This document shows, piece after piece, positions 1-7,314 of a stretch of DNA of 11,940 nucleotides. Source of the DNA: Burkholderiaceae bacterium. GTDB taxonomy: Bacteria > Pseudomonadota > Gammaproteobacteria > Burkholderiales > Burkholderiaceae_D. The notes under the pieces were generated by a model. That model ran no database searches. It saw only the letters and a list, made by a program, of their open reading frames with translations, and was not told the DNA's origin. Both the position numbers and the translations under genes were made by a program. Position 1 is the first letter of the stretch, and every line of letters begins with the position of its first letter. The stretch spans positions 1 through 11,940 of the forward strand of contig JAIELO010000146.1 in NCBI GenBank assembly GCA_019752915.1, in the 5' to 3' direction.

Positions 1-645
1 GATACCGAAGGCGTGGTGATCGACCAGCGTTCTGTTGACGTGACGCTCGAGCAGATCGAAGCCGTGCTGGCGCAGTTCCGTGGCGCTATCGAACAGGTGC
101 CGCCGATGCATTCCGCGCTCAAGCGCGACGGCAAGCCGCTGTACGAGTACGCCCGCGCCGGCATTACGCTGGAACGCGAAGCGCGTCCGGTGGTGATTCA
201 CGAGCTGACGCTGGTGTCCTATGAAGCGCCGTTCCTGAAGCTGGTGGTTTGCTGCAGCAAGGGTACTTATATTCGCGTGCTGGGTCAGGACATCGGCGCA
301 GCTCTCGGTACCGGTGCCCACTTGCAGGCCTTGCGCCGCATCCAGGTTGGCCCATTGAGCACGGCTGGCATGCTGACGCTGGACGAGCTGGGTGCCCATG
401 CGGCACCGTTGAGCTTACTGGCGCCGGTCGATGCTTTGCTGTCCAGCTTCCCGGCAGTACAACTGACGCCGGAACTGGCGAAACGCTTTCTGAACGGCCA
501 GCGTCTGGCGCTGGGCAAGGAAAGTATCGCTTTACCGCCCGAGCAGGGCAGGGTCCGGGTGTATCAGGACAGCAAGCTGCTCGGCACCGCCCAGCTGGGC
601 GAATACCAGATTCTTGCACCGGAGCGTCTGATCGCTTTTGTGTAA
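1..645 (+). CDS. truB: TruB, tRNA pseudouridine-55 synthase, C-terminal part (5' end outside window)
   Basis: This enzyme isomerises uridine 55 in the T loop of tRNAs to pseudouridine in the cytoplasm. The reading frame is open from base 1, so the gene begins before the window. About 214 residues are visible. The stretch [16 protein letters not shown] followed by LYEYAR near the start, and CSKGTYIR with [11 protein letters not shown] further on, are typical of the second half of the TruB catalytic domain. The remaining ~90 residues fit the TruB C-terminal domain. The catalytic aspartate region lies upstream and cannot be checked. The downstream typA has its own promoter, although read-through is possible because no strong terminator is visible between them. 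In related bacteria truB follows infB and rbfA, which would sit just left of the window; that is known gene order, not seen here. Confidence 0.95.
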   Translation, partial: DTEGVVIDQRSVDVTLEQIEAVLAQFRGAIEQVPPMHSALKRDGKPLYEYARAGITLEREARPVVIHELTLVSYEAPFLKLVVCCSKGTYIRVLGQDIGAALGTGAHLQALRRIQVGPLSTAGMLTLDELGAHAAPLSLLAPVDALLSSFPAVQLTPELAKRFLNGQRLALGKESIALPPEQGRVRVYQDSKLLGTAQLGEYQILAPERLIAFV

Positions 646-710
646 TTCCCCGGCCAATTAAGCAACTCTTTGAAAATATTCAGGATTCTGTAAAGAGAAG
701 CACCGCACCA

Positions 711-719
711 TGCTATACT
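711..719 (+). promoter_or_regulatory. Extended -10 promoter for typA
   Basis: TGCTATACT carries the TG-n motif directly before a good -10 hexamer (TATACT, 714-719). No convincing -35 lies 16-18 bases upstream, as is usual for extended -10 promoters. Transcription would start near 726 and give a leader of about 65 bases before the typA ATG. The upstream gap (646-710) is AT-rich, and an imperfect CTCTTT/AAAGAG repeat (666-671 and 692-697) is all else I see there. Confidence 0.55.
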
Positions 720-790
720 ACGCGGTTCCAGAAATTGGCAATCCGTACATCCTGTACGCACCCGCAGTTCTTCAGCAAATATAAACGACT

Positions 791-2623
791 ATGTCCACTA
801 CAAAACGCGCAATTCGCAATATCGCCATCATCGCCCACGTTGACCACGGCAAGACCACTCTTGTTGACCAACTGCTGCGTCAGTCCGGCACCTTCCGTGA
901 AAACCAGGCAGTTGACAACCGAGTCATGGACTCGAACGATCTTGAAAAAGAGCGTGGCATTACGATTTTGTCGAAAAACTGCGCAGTGGAATACGAAGGT
1001 ACCCACATTAACATCGTTGACACCCCGGGCCACGCCGACTTCGGCGGCGAAGTCGAGCGCGTGCTGTCGATGGTTGACTCGGTTCTGCTGCTGATCGATG
1101 CGCAGGAAGGCCCGATGCCACAGACCCGTTTCGTGACCCGCAAAGCGCTGGCACTGGGCCTGAAACCTATCGTGGTCGTCAACAAAGTTGACCGTCCGGG
1201 TGCCCGTCCTGAGTGGGCGATTAACCAGACCTTCGAACTGTTCGACAAGCTGGGCGCCAGCGATGAACAACTCGATTTCCCTATCGTCTACGCTTCGGGC
1301 CTGAATGGCTACGCTGGCCTGACGGAAGAAGTCCGCAGCGGCGACATGAAGCCACTGTTCGACGCGATTCTGCAACACGTACCAGTGCGCGATGACAATC
1401 CGGACGGTCCGCTGCAGATGCAAATCACCTCGCTGGACTACTCGTCCTACGTCGGTAAGATCGGTATTGGCCGTATCAACCGCGGCCGTGTGAAAACCGG
1501 TCAGGACGTGATCGTGCTGAATGGCCCGGATTCGACCCCGATCAAGGGCCGTATCAACCAGGTACTGAATTTCAAAGGTCTGGAACGTGTACTGGTCGAC
1601 GACGCTGTCGCTGGCGACATCGTTCTGATCAACGGTATCGACGAAATCGGCATCGGTTCGACCGTTTGCGCACCGGACACCCCGGAAGCGCTGCCGATGC
1701 TGACCGTCGACGAACCAACCCTGACCATGAACTTCATGGTGAACAACTCGCCACTGGCTGGCCGCGAAGGTAAATTCGTGACCTCGCGTCAACTGCGCGA
1801 CCGTCTGGACAAAGAACTGAAAGCCAACGTGGCACTGCGCGTTGCACCAACCGACGACGACACCATTTTCGAAGTATCGGGCCGCGGCGAGCTGCACCTG
1901 ACCATTCTGATCGAAAACATGCGTCGTGAAGGTTTCGAGCTGGCCGTATCGCGTCCACGCGTGGTGTTCAAAATGGTTGATGGCGTGCGCCACGAGCCGT
2001 TCGAACAACTGAGCGTTGACGTTGAAGAAGCCAACCAGGGTGGCGTGATGGAAGAACTGGGCCGTCGTCGTGGCGACCTGCAGAACATGGAATCGGACGG
2101 CAAAGGCCGTGTGCGTCTGGAATACCGTATTCCAGCCCGTGGTCTGATCGGCTTCCAGGGCGAATTCATGACCCTGACCCGCGGTACCGGCCTGATGAGC
2201 CACGTGTTTGACGCGTACGCTCCGGTCGACAACACCAAAGGCGAACTGGGTGGCCGTCGTAACGGCGTGCTGATTTCGCAGGATGACGGCGCTGCCGTTG
2301 CCTACGCTATCTGGAAACTGCAAGATCGCGGCCGTATGTTCGTCAGCCACAATGACCCAGTGTACGAAGGCATGATCATCGGTATCCACTCGCGTGACAA
2401 CGATCTGGTCGTGAACCCGATCAAAGGTAAGCAGCTGACCAACGTGCGTTCGTCGGGTACCGACGAAGCCGTGCGTCTGGTGCCGCCTATCCAGATGTCG
2501 CTGGAATACGCAGTGGAATTCATCGACGACGACGAACTGGTGGAAATCACCCCGAAATCGATCCGTCTGCGCAAGCGCTTCCTGAAAGAGCACGAGCGTA
2601 AGAAAGCATCGCGCGAAGCGTAA
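791..2623 (+). CDS. typA: TypA/BipA, ribosome-associated translational GTPase
   Basis: BipA is an EF-G/LepA-like GTPase that binds the ribosome and supports 50S assembly and growth under stress such as cold. At 610 residues it is full length for the family. Its G motifs are clear: HVDHGKTT (16-23, P loop), ERGITI (54-59, switch I), DTPGH (77-81) and NKVD (131-134). A beta-barrel domain 2 follows, then two EF-G-like domains around SGRGELHL and GLIGFQGEF. The C-terminal BipA-specific domain ends in a basic tail. The start fits the family N terminus ([12 protein letters not shown] close to the start). No Shine-Dalgarno motif is visible before the ATG (the preceding bases are aaatataaacgact), so initiation may rely on an AT-rich unstructured leader. 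The gene has its own promoter and a strong terminator, so it looks monocistronic. Confidence 0.97.
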   Translation: MSTTKRAIRNIAIIAHVDHGKTTLVDQLLRQSGTFRENQAVDNRVMDSNDLEKERGITILSKNCAVEYEGTHINIVDTPGHADFGGEVERVLSMVDSVLLLIDAQEGPMPQTRFVTRKALALGLKPIVVVNKVDRPGARPEWAINQTFELFDKLGASDEQLDFPIVYASGLNGYAGLTEEVRSGDMKPLFDAILQHVPVRDDNPDGPLQMQITSLDYSSYVGKIGIGRINRGRVKTGQDVIVLNGPDSTPIKGRINQVLNFKGLERVLVDDAVAGDIVLINGIDEIGIGSTVCAPDTPEALPMLTVDEPTLTMNFMVNNSPLAGREGKFVTSRQLRDRLDKELKANVALRVAPTDDDTIFEVSGRGELHLTILIENMRREGFELAVSRPRVVFKMVDGVRHEPFEQLSVDVEEANQGGVMEELGRRRGDLQNMESDGKGRVRLEYRIPARGLIGFQGEFMTLTRGTGLMSHVFDAYAPVDNTKGELGGRRNGVLISQDDGAAVAYAIWKLQDRGRMFVSHNDPVYEGMIIGIHSRDNDLVVNPIKGKQLTNVRSSGTDEAVRLVPPIQMSLEYAVEFIDDDELVEITPKSIRLRKRFLKEHERKKASREA

Positions 2624-2642
2624 TTCGCTGTCGCACCCTAAG

Positions 2643-2672
2643 AACCGCCCGCTCTGCCGGGCGGTTTTTTTT
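2643..2672 (+). terminator. Intrinsic terminator of typA
   Basis: A perfect 9-bp stem AACCGCCCG (2643-2651) / CGGGCGGTT (2658-2666) closes a CTCTGC loop, and a run of eight T bases (2665-2672) overlaps and follows it. It lies 20 bases after the typA stop. Confidence 0.93.
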
Positions 2673-2733
2673 ATTCCCGCAACGGGTCGCGTCGCGACCT
2701 GCCGCTGCCTGAGAGACCTGACGGTGCTTGGGC

Positions 2734-2739
2734 TATAAT
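2734..2739 (+). promoter_or_regulatory. Consensus -10 box (TATAAT) for dusA
   Basis: A perfect TATAAT lies 33 bases before the dusA ATG, just after the typA terminator, so dusA needs a promoter here. No good -35 is seen at 16-18 bases (GAGAGA region), so the promoter is assigned mainly on the -10 and its position. The leader would be only about 26 bases. Confidence 0.55.
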
Positions 2740-2772
2740 GTCGTCCCCTGATGTGCTTTTGCCTGGTTTGCT

Positions 2773-3798
2773 ATGACTGTTCCAACGCCGCTGTCCTCCG
2801 ATTCCTCGCCTGTGAAGGCGAGCCGCCGTCTGTCGGTTGCACCGATGATGGACTGGACTGATCGGCATTGCCGGGTATTTCACCGCCATATCAGCCAGCA
2901 TACCTGGCTGTACACGGAGATGGTGACCACTGGCGCGCTGGTGTACGGCGACGTTGAGCGCCATCTGCGCTTCAATGAGGAAGAGCATCCTGTCGCGCTG
3001 CAACTGGGCGGCAGTGATCCGGCCGATCTGGCCATCAGTGCCAAACTGGGCCAGCAGTGGGGCTACGACGAAATCAACCTGAACTGCGGCTGCCCGTCGG
3101 AACGGGTGCAGAAGGGCGCCTTTGGCGCCTGTCTGATGATGGAGCCGCAACTGGTGGCGGACTGCGTGAAAGCCATGCGCGACGCGGTGACCATCGATGT
3201 GACGGTCAAGCACCGCATCGGTATCGATCAGGTCGACAGCTACGACTTCGTGCGCGACTTCGTCGGCACGGTGGCGGCAGCCGGTTGCCAGACTTTTGTG
3301 GTGCATGCCCGCAATGCGATTCTGAAGGGCCTGTCGCCCAAGGAAAACCGCGAGATTCCGCCGCTGAAGTACGAGGTAGCCTACCAGCTCAAGCGCGATT
3401 TTCCGCAGCTGGAAATTCTGATCAATGGCGGCATCAAGACCCAGGAAGAGATCGATCTGCACCTGCAGCATGTGGATGGCGTGATGCTGGGCCGCGAGGC
3501 TTACCATAACCCCTTCGTGATGGCCAATTTCGATCAGCGCTACTACGGCGATACGCGCGCGCCGAAAACCCGCGAGCAGGTGCTGGAAGCGATGATTCCC
3601 TACATCCGTGCCCAGCTCGCGTTATACGGTCAGCACGGTTTGAAGCTCAATTCTCTGACCCGCCATATGCTCGGTCTAATGCAAGGTCTGCCCGGCGCAC
3701 GGGCCTTCCGTCAGACCCTGTCGGACTCGAAAAAACTGGCGCTGGGCGACCCGGCCTTGCTGCGCGAAGCGGCTGCCTGCCTGCGTTTGCCTAACTGA
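2773..3798 (+). CDS. dusA: DusA, tRNA-dihydrouridine(20/20a) synthase
   Basis: This flavoenzyme reduces uridine to dihydrouridine at positions 20/20a of the tRNA D loop, using NADPH. The 341 residues fold as a FMN-binding TIM barrel with a C-terminal helical domain. The FMN-pocket motif SVAPMMDWTDRH sits at 21-32, and YTEMVTTGA (47-55) follows. The catalytic cysteine is expected at Cys107 in NCGCPS. Other family positions are Lys146 in TVKHRIGID, VHAR (177-180), INGGIK (217-222) and GREAY (240-244). LSPKENREIPPL (187-198) and the C-terminal TRHMLGLMQGLPGAR separate DusA from DusB and DusC. The ATG at 2773 is preferred because the family motif begins about 20 residues in; the next ATG falls inside that motif. 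The Shine-Dalgarno is poor. Confidence 0.96.
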   Translation: MTVPTPLSSDSSPVKASRRLSVAPMMDWTDRHCRVFHRHISQHTWLYTEMVTTGALVYGDVERHLRFNEEEHPVALQLGGSDPADLAISAKLGQQWGYDEINLNCGCPSERVQKGAFGACLMMEPQLVADCVKAMRDAVTIDVTVKHRIGIDQVDSYDFVRDFVGTVAAAGCQTFVVHARNAILKGLSPKENREIPPLKYEVAYQLKRDFPQLEILINGGIKTQEEIDLHLQHVDGVMLGREAYHNPFVMANFDQRYYGDTRAPKTREQVLEAMIPYIRAQLALYGQHGLKLNSLTRHMLGLMQGLPGARAFRQTLSDSKKLALGDPALLREAAACLRLPN

Positions 3799-3867
3799 CT
3801 TCGGTACTAAACAGCAAGTAAATAATCGGTAAACGGCGAACATTCCACGGGACTGTTGGTATTTCCG

Positions 3868-3905
3868 CGCAGAAAGTTCGTTTGCGTATTTCTGCGGCAG
3901 TTTTT
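3868..3905 (+). terminator. Possible intrinsic terminator after dusA
   Basis: An 8-bp perfect stem CGCAGAAA (3868-3875) / TTTCTGCG (3889-3896) encloses a 13-base loop. Four bases (GCAG) separate it from a TTTTT run (3901-3905). The stem is only half GC and the U tract is short and displaced, so it would be a weak terminator. It lies about 70 bases after the dusA stop and just before the next promoter. Confidence 0.35.
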
Positions 3906-3907
3906 GC

Positions 3908-3937
3908 TTGCTTTGAGGAAAAATTTGCATCTATAAT
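3908..3937 (+). promoter_or_regulatory. Sigma-70-like promoter for the chemotaxis receptor gene
   Basis: TTGCTT (3908-3913) is followed by an 18-base spacer and a perfect TATAAT (3932-3937). Transcription would begin near 3944, giving a leader of roughly 210 bases before the MCP start. I found no match to the flagellar sigma-28 consensus in this gap, so the receptor may not belong to the late flagellar class; this is an inference. Confidence 0.6.
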
Positions 3938-3943
3938 TCCCAA

Positions 3944-4154
3944 ATACTCACACAACTTCACATGTAAAAGTGTGTGATGTGCGGTTCAAAAGCGACAAGC
4001 CAGACCAGTTCGGATCGCAATTTTTGCATTCGCAGTCATTGTTTGCTACTGTCATAGTTATTACTCAGCAGCAAGGGCAAGTGGAAGTGCCGTCTACAAA
4101 ACGGGACTTGCGCTGGCTCCTCATATCAACTTTGTCACTTACGAAGAAGACGAA
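3944..4154 (+). promoter_or_regulatory. Long structured 5' leader of the MCP gene
   Basis: No convincing gene lies in this stretch; a 62-codon GTG-started frame here is rejected. Two structures stand out. One is CACACAACTT (3949-3958) facing AAGTGTGTG (3968-3976), a 9-bp stem with one bulged A at the very 5' end of the transcript. The other is a two-part stem: CAGC (4069-4072) with GCTG (4112-4115) and GCAAGT (4077-4082) with ACTTGC (4106-4111). Inside it sits a small apical hairpin, CCGT (4090-4093) / ACGG (4101-4104). I compared it mentally with the c-di-GMP riboswitch (GEMM) core, which often precedes chemoreceptor genes, and could not complete a match. Confidence 0.4.
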
Positions 4155-5900
4155 ATGAATTTAGCAAAAATGAAAGTCGGAACGCGCCTGGGTCTTGGAT
4201 TCGCGCTGGTTCTGTTATTCCTCGTGGCGGTGACCGCCGTCGGTATCCTGCGTATGAGCCAGATCCAGCAACGTCTGGATCACGTGATTTCGGTAAATAA
4301 CGTGGTAGGCCGTCTGGTGGTAGATATGCGTAACAATGTCAGCGAACGGATTACCTCGCTGCGCATCCTGACCCTGATGACCGATGCCGGTGACATGGAA
4401 CCGGAAATGAATCGCATCAAGGAACTGGCAGCGAAATATGCTGATGCCCAGACCAAACTGAGCTCGCAATTCGCGGTCGAAGCCAACGCCGAAGAAAAAG
4501 CCTTGCTGGCAACGGTGAAAGAGCAGGAAGCCATCGCCATGCCGGCGATCGCCAAAGCGTCGGAACTGTGGCTGGCCAATAAGGCGGAAGAAGCGACCAA
4601 GGTACTGATCAAGGAAATTCGTCCGGCCCAGAAAAAATGGATGGCCGCACTGGATCAACTGGCCGGTCTCGAAGAGAAACTGAACCAGCAGGTGCAGGAC
4701 GATGCCGCTGCCGGTTTCTCCAGCGCGCGTAATTTCATGATCATCATGGGTCTGCTGGCCGTGGCGATTTCGGTGGCAGCGGCGCTGGTGATTACCCGTG
4801 GCCTGCTCAAACAGCTGGGCGGCGAACCGGATTACACTGCCTCGATCGCTGGTGCGATTGCCAATGGCGACCTGTCGATTCTGATCGACACCGACGGCCA
4901 GGATCAGGACAGCCTGCTGGCCGAAATGAAAGAAATGCGCAACAGCCTGGTGGACATCGTCGGTCAGGTACGTTCGGGTACGGAAACCATCGGTACTGCC
5001 TCGCGTGAAATCGCCGCCGGGAACATCGATCTGTCGTCGCGTACTGAAATGCAGGCGAGCTCGCTGGAGAAAACTGCTTCGGCCATGGAAGAGCTGACCT
5101 CGACCGTGAAACAGAATGCCGACAATGCCCGTGAAGCGAACCAGCTGGCGTCGGCCGCATCGGATGTGGCAATCAAGGGCGGTAAAGTGGTGTCGGAAGT
5201 GGTCGACACGATGAGCTCGATCGACGCTTCGGCGAAGAAAATTGTCGACATTATCGGTGTGATCGATGGCATCGCCTTCCAGACCAATATTCTGGCGCTG
5301 AACGCTGCAGTGGAAGCAGCCCGTGCCGGTGAGCAGGGTCGTGGCTTCGCGGTGGTGGCATCGGAAGTGCGTAATCTGGCCCAGCGTTCCGCTGGTGCTG
5401 CAAAAGAAATCAAGATGCTGATCGACGACTCCGTCGAGAAGGTCGGCGCAGGCACCAAGCTGGTAGGTCAGGCCGGTGTCACGATGGAAGAAGTGGTGTC
5501 CTCGGTACGTCGCGTGACCGACATCATGAGCGAGATCGCTAACGCCAGCCAGGAACAGAGCGCCGGTATCGAACAGGTGAACCACTCGATTATCGAGATG
5601 GACGCCATGACCCAGCAGAATGCTGCGCTGGTGGAAGAAGCTGCTGCTGCGGCCCAGAGTCTGCAGGATCAGGCCAATGAGCTGTCGCGTGTAGTAAGCA
5701 TCTTCAAGCTGACCGAAAACGAAGACCGTAGCGCTGCCCCGGCTTACCAGCCAGCCGCTGCGACCCGCGTCGCCGTGAAGCCCGCTGCACCACGTGCACC
5801 TATGAAGAAACTGGCATCTGCTCCGGCCGCTGCCAAACCGAAGAAAGCCGCACCAGCCGCTGCACCAGCTGCTGGTAAGGATGAGTGGGAAGAGTTCTAA
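4155..5900 (+). CDS. Methyl-accepting chemotaxis protein (four-helix-bundle sensor, HAMP, 36H-type signalling domain)
   Basis: This is a transmembrane chemoreceptor that controls CheA through CheW and so flagellar rotation. The 581 residues run as follows. TM1 (about 11-33) leads to a periplasmic region of about 160 residues, predicted all-helical and fitting the 4HB_MCP family. TM2 (about 194-214) leads to a HAMP linker beginning LGGEPDY (221-227). A long coiled coil then reaches the signalling hairpin with [19 protein letters not shown] (372-390) and [15 protein letters not shown] (392-406), the CheA/CheW contact tip. A linker rich in Ala, Pro and Lys (about 526-574) ends in EWEEF, a match to the xWxxF/Y pentapeptide that tethers CheR/CheB for adaptation. 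GAAGAAGA lies upstream of the ATG as a modest ribosome site. The ligand is unknown. It is a solitary receptor with no che genes beside it. Confidence 0.95.
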   Translation: MNLAKMKVGTRLGLGFALVLLFLVAVTAVGILRMSQIQQRLDHVISVNNVVGRLVVDMRNNVSERITSLRILTLMTDAGDMEPEMNRIKELAAKYADAQTKLSSQFAVEANAEEKALLATVKEQEAIAMPAIAKASELWLANKAEEATKVLIKEIRPAQKKWMAALDQLAGLEEKLNQQVQDDAAAGFSSARNFMIIMGLLAVAISVAAALVITRGLLKQLGGEPDYTASIAGAIANGDLSILIDTDGQDQDSLLAEMKEMRNSLVDIVGQVRSGTETIGTASREIAAGNIDLSSRTEMQASSLEKTASAMEELTSTVKQNADNAREANQLASAASDVAIKGGKVVSEVVDTMSSIDASAKKIVDIIGVIDGIAFQTNILALNAAVEAARAGEQGRGFAVVASEVRNLAQRSAGAAKEIKMLIDDSVEKVGAGTKLVGQAGVTMEEVVSSVRRVTDIMSEIANASQEQSAGIEQVNHSIIEMDAMTQQNAALVEEAAAAAQSLQDQANELSRVVSIFKLTENEDRSAAPAYQPAAATRVAVKPAAPRAPMKKLASAPAAAKPKKAAPAAAPAAGKDEWEEF

Positions 5901-5927
5901 CGTTGTAAGCTTTTGCCGCAGTCTGCC

Positions 5928-5945
5928 GCCGCGCTTTTGCGCGGC
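5928..5945 (+). terminator. GC-rich hairpin after the MCP gene (no U tract)
   Basis: GCCGCGC (5928-5934) and GCGCGGC (5939-5945) form a perfect 7-bp stem around a TTTT loop, 28 bases after the MCP stop. The expected U tract is missing (ACGTAGG follows), so it may only pause polymerase or protect the mRNA end. The AT-rich stretch behind it (5965-5990, with the palindromes GATTAATC and TTATTAATAA) could hold a promoter for the next gene, but I see no clean -35/-10 pair. Confidence 0.35.
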
Positions 5946-6007
5946 ACGTAGGTCCGCTGTGGGATTCGATTAATCAGTTATTAATAATAATGAGCTTGGA
6001 TTGCATG

Positions 6008-6346
6008 ATGAATAAATTTTCGACCGGTGTTTTCGCCGCCCTGATGTTGTCGGCCGCTACGACCGCTTTTGCTGCTGAAGTTCCTGCATCGCTGGATGCC
6101 CGTAACTGCAAAGCTGACTACCCTAAAGCTTCCTTGATCAATGAAGAACAGGGCGATGTAACGATGTCCTTCCTGGTAGCCGCTGACGGCACCGTGGTGG
6201 AATCGAAAGTGGATAAATCGAGTGGCTTCAAAAATCTGGATAAGGCAGCGATCAAAGCACTGAGCGCATGCAAGTTCAAGCCTGGCACCAAGGATGGCGC
6301 AGCTGCGCAAACCTGGACCAAGGTTGACTATAGCTGGAAGCTGTAA
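6008..6346 (+). CDS. Secreted stand-alone TonB C-terminal-domain protein, copy 1
   Basis: After a signal peptide (MNKFSTGVFAALMLSAATTAFA, cleavage expected before AEVPA), the mature ~90 residues match the TonB C-terminal domain pattern. They show YPKAS, a G-x-V-x-M-S-F-x-V strand, ADGTV, SSGFKNLDKAAI and CKFKPGTKDG. The membrane anchor and proline-rich spacer of true TonB are absent, so the protein should be free in the periplasm and cannot couple to ExbBD as TonB does. Two cysteines (in NCKA and SACKF) could form a disulfide. I chose the ATG at 6008 because TTGGA precedes it by 7 bases; ATGs at 6005 and 5990 are in frame, and the first lacks any ribosome site. The mature part is about 84% identical (76/90) to the next gene. 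Role unknown. Confidence 0.82.
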   Translation: MNKFSTGVFAALMLSAATTAFAAEVPASLDARNCKADYPKASLINEEQGDVTMSFLVAADGTVVESKVDKSSGFKNLDKAAIKALSACKFKPGTKDGAAAQTWTKVDYSWKL

Positions 6347-6356
6347 GACTACCTCG

Positions 6357-6374
6357 CCGGCCAAGCTTGGCCGG
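6357..6374 (+). repeat. Perfect 18-base palindrome between the two TonB-domain genes
   Basis: CCGGCCAAG is followed directly by CTTGGCCGG, and the stem can extend by a G-T and a C-G pair on the outside. In RNA it gives a strong hairpin with an AGCU loop, 10 bases after the first stop. No U tract follows, so it is not a standard terminator. It could reduce read-through, protect the upstream mRNA or bind a protein. Confidence 0.6.
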
Positions 6375-6407
6375 TGTGCCGGATACTAAATACTGGGGGG
6401 AAATCAG

Positions 6408-6755
6408 ATGTCTACGAATAAACGTTGGTTAAGTGTAGTTGCAGCAGTGCTCGTTTCGAGCGCACCAGCAGTGTTTGCTGCCGAGGTCCCTGCATCGTTT
6501 GATGCCAAGACCTGCAAAGCGGAATACCCGAAAGCATCGTTGATGAACGAAGAACAGGGCACCGTATCGATGTCCTTCCTGGTGAAAGCTGACGGCACGG
6601 TGGCTGACTCCAAAGTCGACAAGAGCAGTGGTTTCAAGAATCTGGACAAAGCGGCGATCAAATCGCTGAGCGCCTGCAAGTTCAAACCGGGTACCAAAGA
6701 TGGTGCGCCAGCAGAAACCTGGACCAAAGTCGATTACGCCTGGAAACTCGACTAA
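6408..6755 (+). CDS. Secreted stand-alone TonB C-terminal-domain protein, copy 2
   Basis: This is a paralog of the gene just upstream. It has a different signal peptide (MSTNKRWLSVVAAVLVSSAPAVFA, cleavage expected before AEVPA), then the same TonB-like domain with YPKAS, MSFLV, ADGTV, SSGFKNLDKAAI and CKFKPGTKDG. Both cysteines are conserved. An excellent ribosome site (GGGGGGAAA, 7 bases before the ATG) is much stronger than that of copy 1, so this protein may be made in larger amount. The gap to copy 1 is 61 bases. The DNA differs at many third codon positions while the protein is largely kept, which suggests an older duplication under purifying selection. As in copy 1, no anchor or proline-rich spacer is present. 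A periplasmic role is inferred; substrate or partner unknown. Confidence 0.85.
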   Translation: MSTNKRWLSVVAAVLVSSAPAVFAAEVPASFDAKTCKAEYPKASLMNEEQGTVSMSFLVKADGTVADSKVDKSSGFKNLDKAAIKSLSACKFKPGTKDGAPAETWTKVDYAWKLD

Positions 6756-6777
6756 TTCCCCCTGGGAACGGTAAAAG

Positions 6778-6805
6778 AAGGAACCTTACGAGGTTCCTTT
6801 TTTTT
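6778..6805 (+). terminator. Intrinsic terminator after the TonB-domain pair
   Basis: AAGGAACC (6778-6785) and GGTTCCTT (6792-6799) form a perfect 8-bp stem around TTACGA, running into eight T bases (6798-6805). It lies 23 bases after the stop of copy 2. Confidence 0.93.
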
Positions 6806-6865
6806 CGGCTGTGCCGGTGGGTGTAACAAGCTGTAATGCCAGTGCCAGCAAGGCAGGCTTCGTTT

Positions 6866-6890
6866 TATAGTAGTTCCCATTAGAGGAGAA
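6866..6890 (+). promoter_or_regulatory. Probable -10 and strong ribosome site of the lipoprotein gene
   Basis: TATAGT (6866-6871) is a fair -10 box with no clear -35. It sits just before AGAGGAGAA (6882-6890), a strong Shine-Dalgarno sequence 5 bases from the ATG. If this is the promoter, the leader is under 20 bases. The -10 is uncertain; the ribosome site is solid. Confidence 0.35.
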
Positions 6891-6895
6891 TTGCC

Positions 6896-7303
6896 ATGAA
6901 AAAGACCTTGATGCTTGCGCTCGTTGCGCTTGCTGCCCTGAGTGGTTGCGCCACCCAGCAGGGCGCGTATTACCCTGCCACGGCGCGCGTGCAGGATCCC
7001 TACCAGTGGCACACCGTTGCGGTGATGCCGTCCGATCGTGCTGTTGCTGGCGGTCCGGCGACGGTCTACACCACCGAAGAATTGCCGGTCGTGAGCAACC
7101 GCGTCACCTACGTCAGTGAACCCGCCTATACCACCACCTACGTGACGCCAGCACCGGTCTATTACGCGCCTGCGCCCGTGTATTACGCACCGGCACCGGC
7201 GTATTACTATCCACCGGTCACGATCGGTCTGGGCTTCGCACTGGGGCGCTGGTGTTGCGGTAGCCACTATCACCACCATCATGGCGGTGGGCGTCGCCGT
7301 TAA
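6896..7303 (+). CDS. Outer-membrane lipoprotein with Tyr/Pro repeats and His-rich tail
   Basis: The N terminus MKKTLMLALVALAALSGC is a lipoprotein signal with lipobox LSGC; Cys18 would be lipidated. Ala at +2 favours sorting to the outer membrane. The 135-residue protein has a central stretch rich in Thr, Val and Tyr, then a repeat APVYYAP-APVYYAP-APAYYYPP (about residues 86-102). This resembles the PXPV-type repeats common in small Burkholderiales proteins. Next comes a short hydrophobic stretch (VTIGLGFALG) and the tail RWCCGSHYHHHHGGGRRR. The two cysteines and five histidines in the tail could bind metal, but nothing proves it. The stop lies only 11 bases from that of the convergent small gene on the other strand. 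Function unknown; the lipoprotein assignment is firm. Confidence 0.85.
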   Translation: MKKTLMLALVALAALSGCATQQGAYYPATARVQDPYQWHTVAVMPSDRAVAGGPATVYTTEELPVVSNRVTYVSEPAYTTTYVTPAPVYYAPAPVYYAPAPAYYYPPVTIGLGFALGRWCCGSHYHHHHGGGRRR

Positions 7304-7314
7304 GTCCGGCACCT

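Noticed and set aside
713..2593. 626-codon open frame antisense to typA
   Set aside because: It mirrors the strong codon bias of typA and its product is a low-information His/Val/Phe-rich string with no family features and no ribosome site.
4069..4115. c-di-GMP (GEMM) riboswitch before the MCP
   Set aside because: GGGCAA and GGGAC fragments suggested it, but the conserved second stem and tetraloop-receptor parts could not be found.
3970..4158. 62-codon GTG-started frame that overlaps the MCP start as ATGA
   Set aside because: There is no ribosome site, the start falls in a hairpin, and the composition looks non-coding. A leader peptide is not excluded but not supported.
4215..5585. 456-codon frame antisense to the MCP gene
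   Set aside because: Same effect: an His/Arg/Phe-rich shadow of a codon-biased gene, while the sense frame has every MCP domain.
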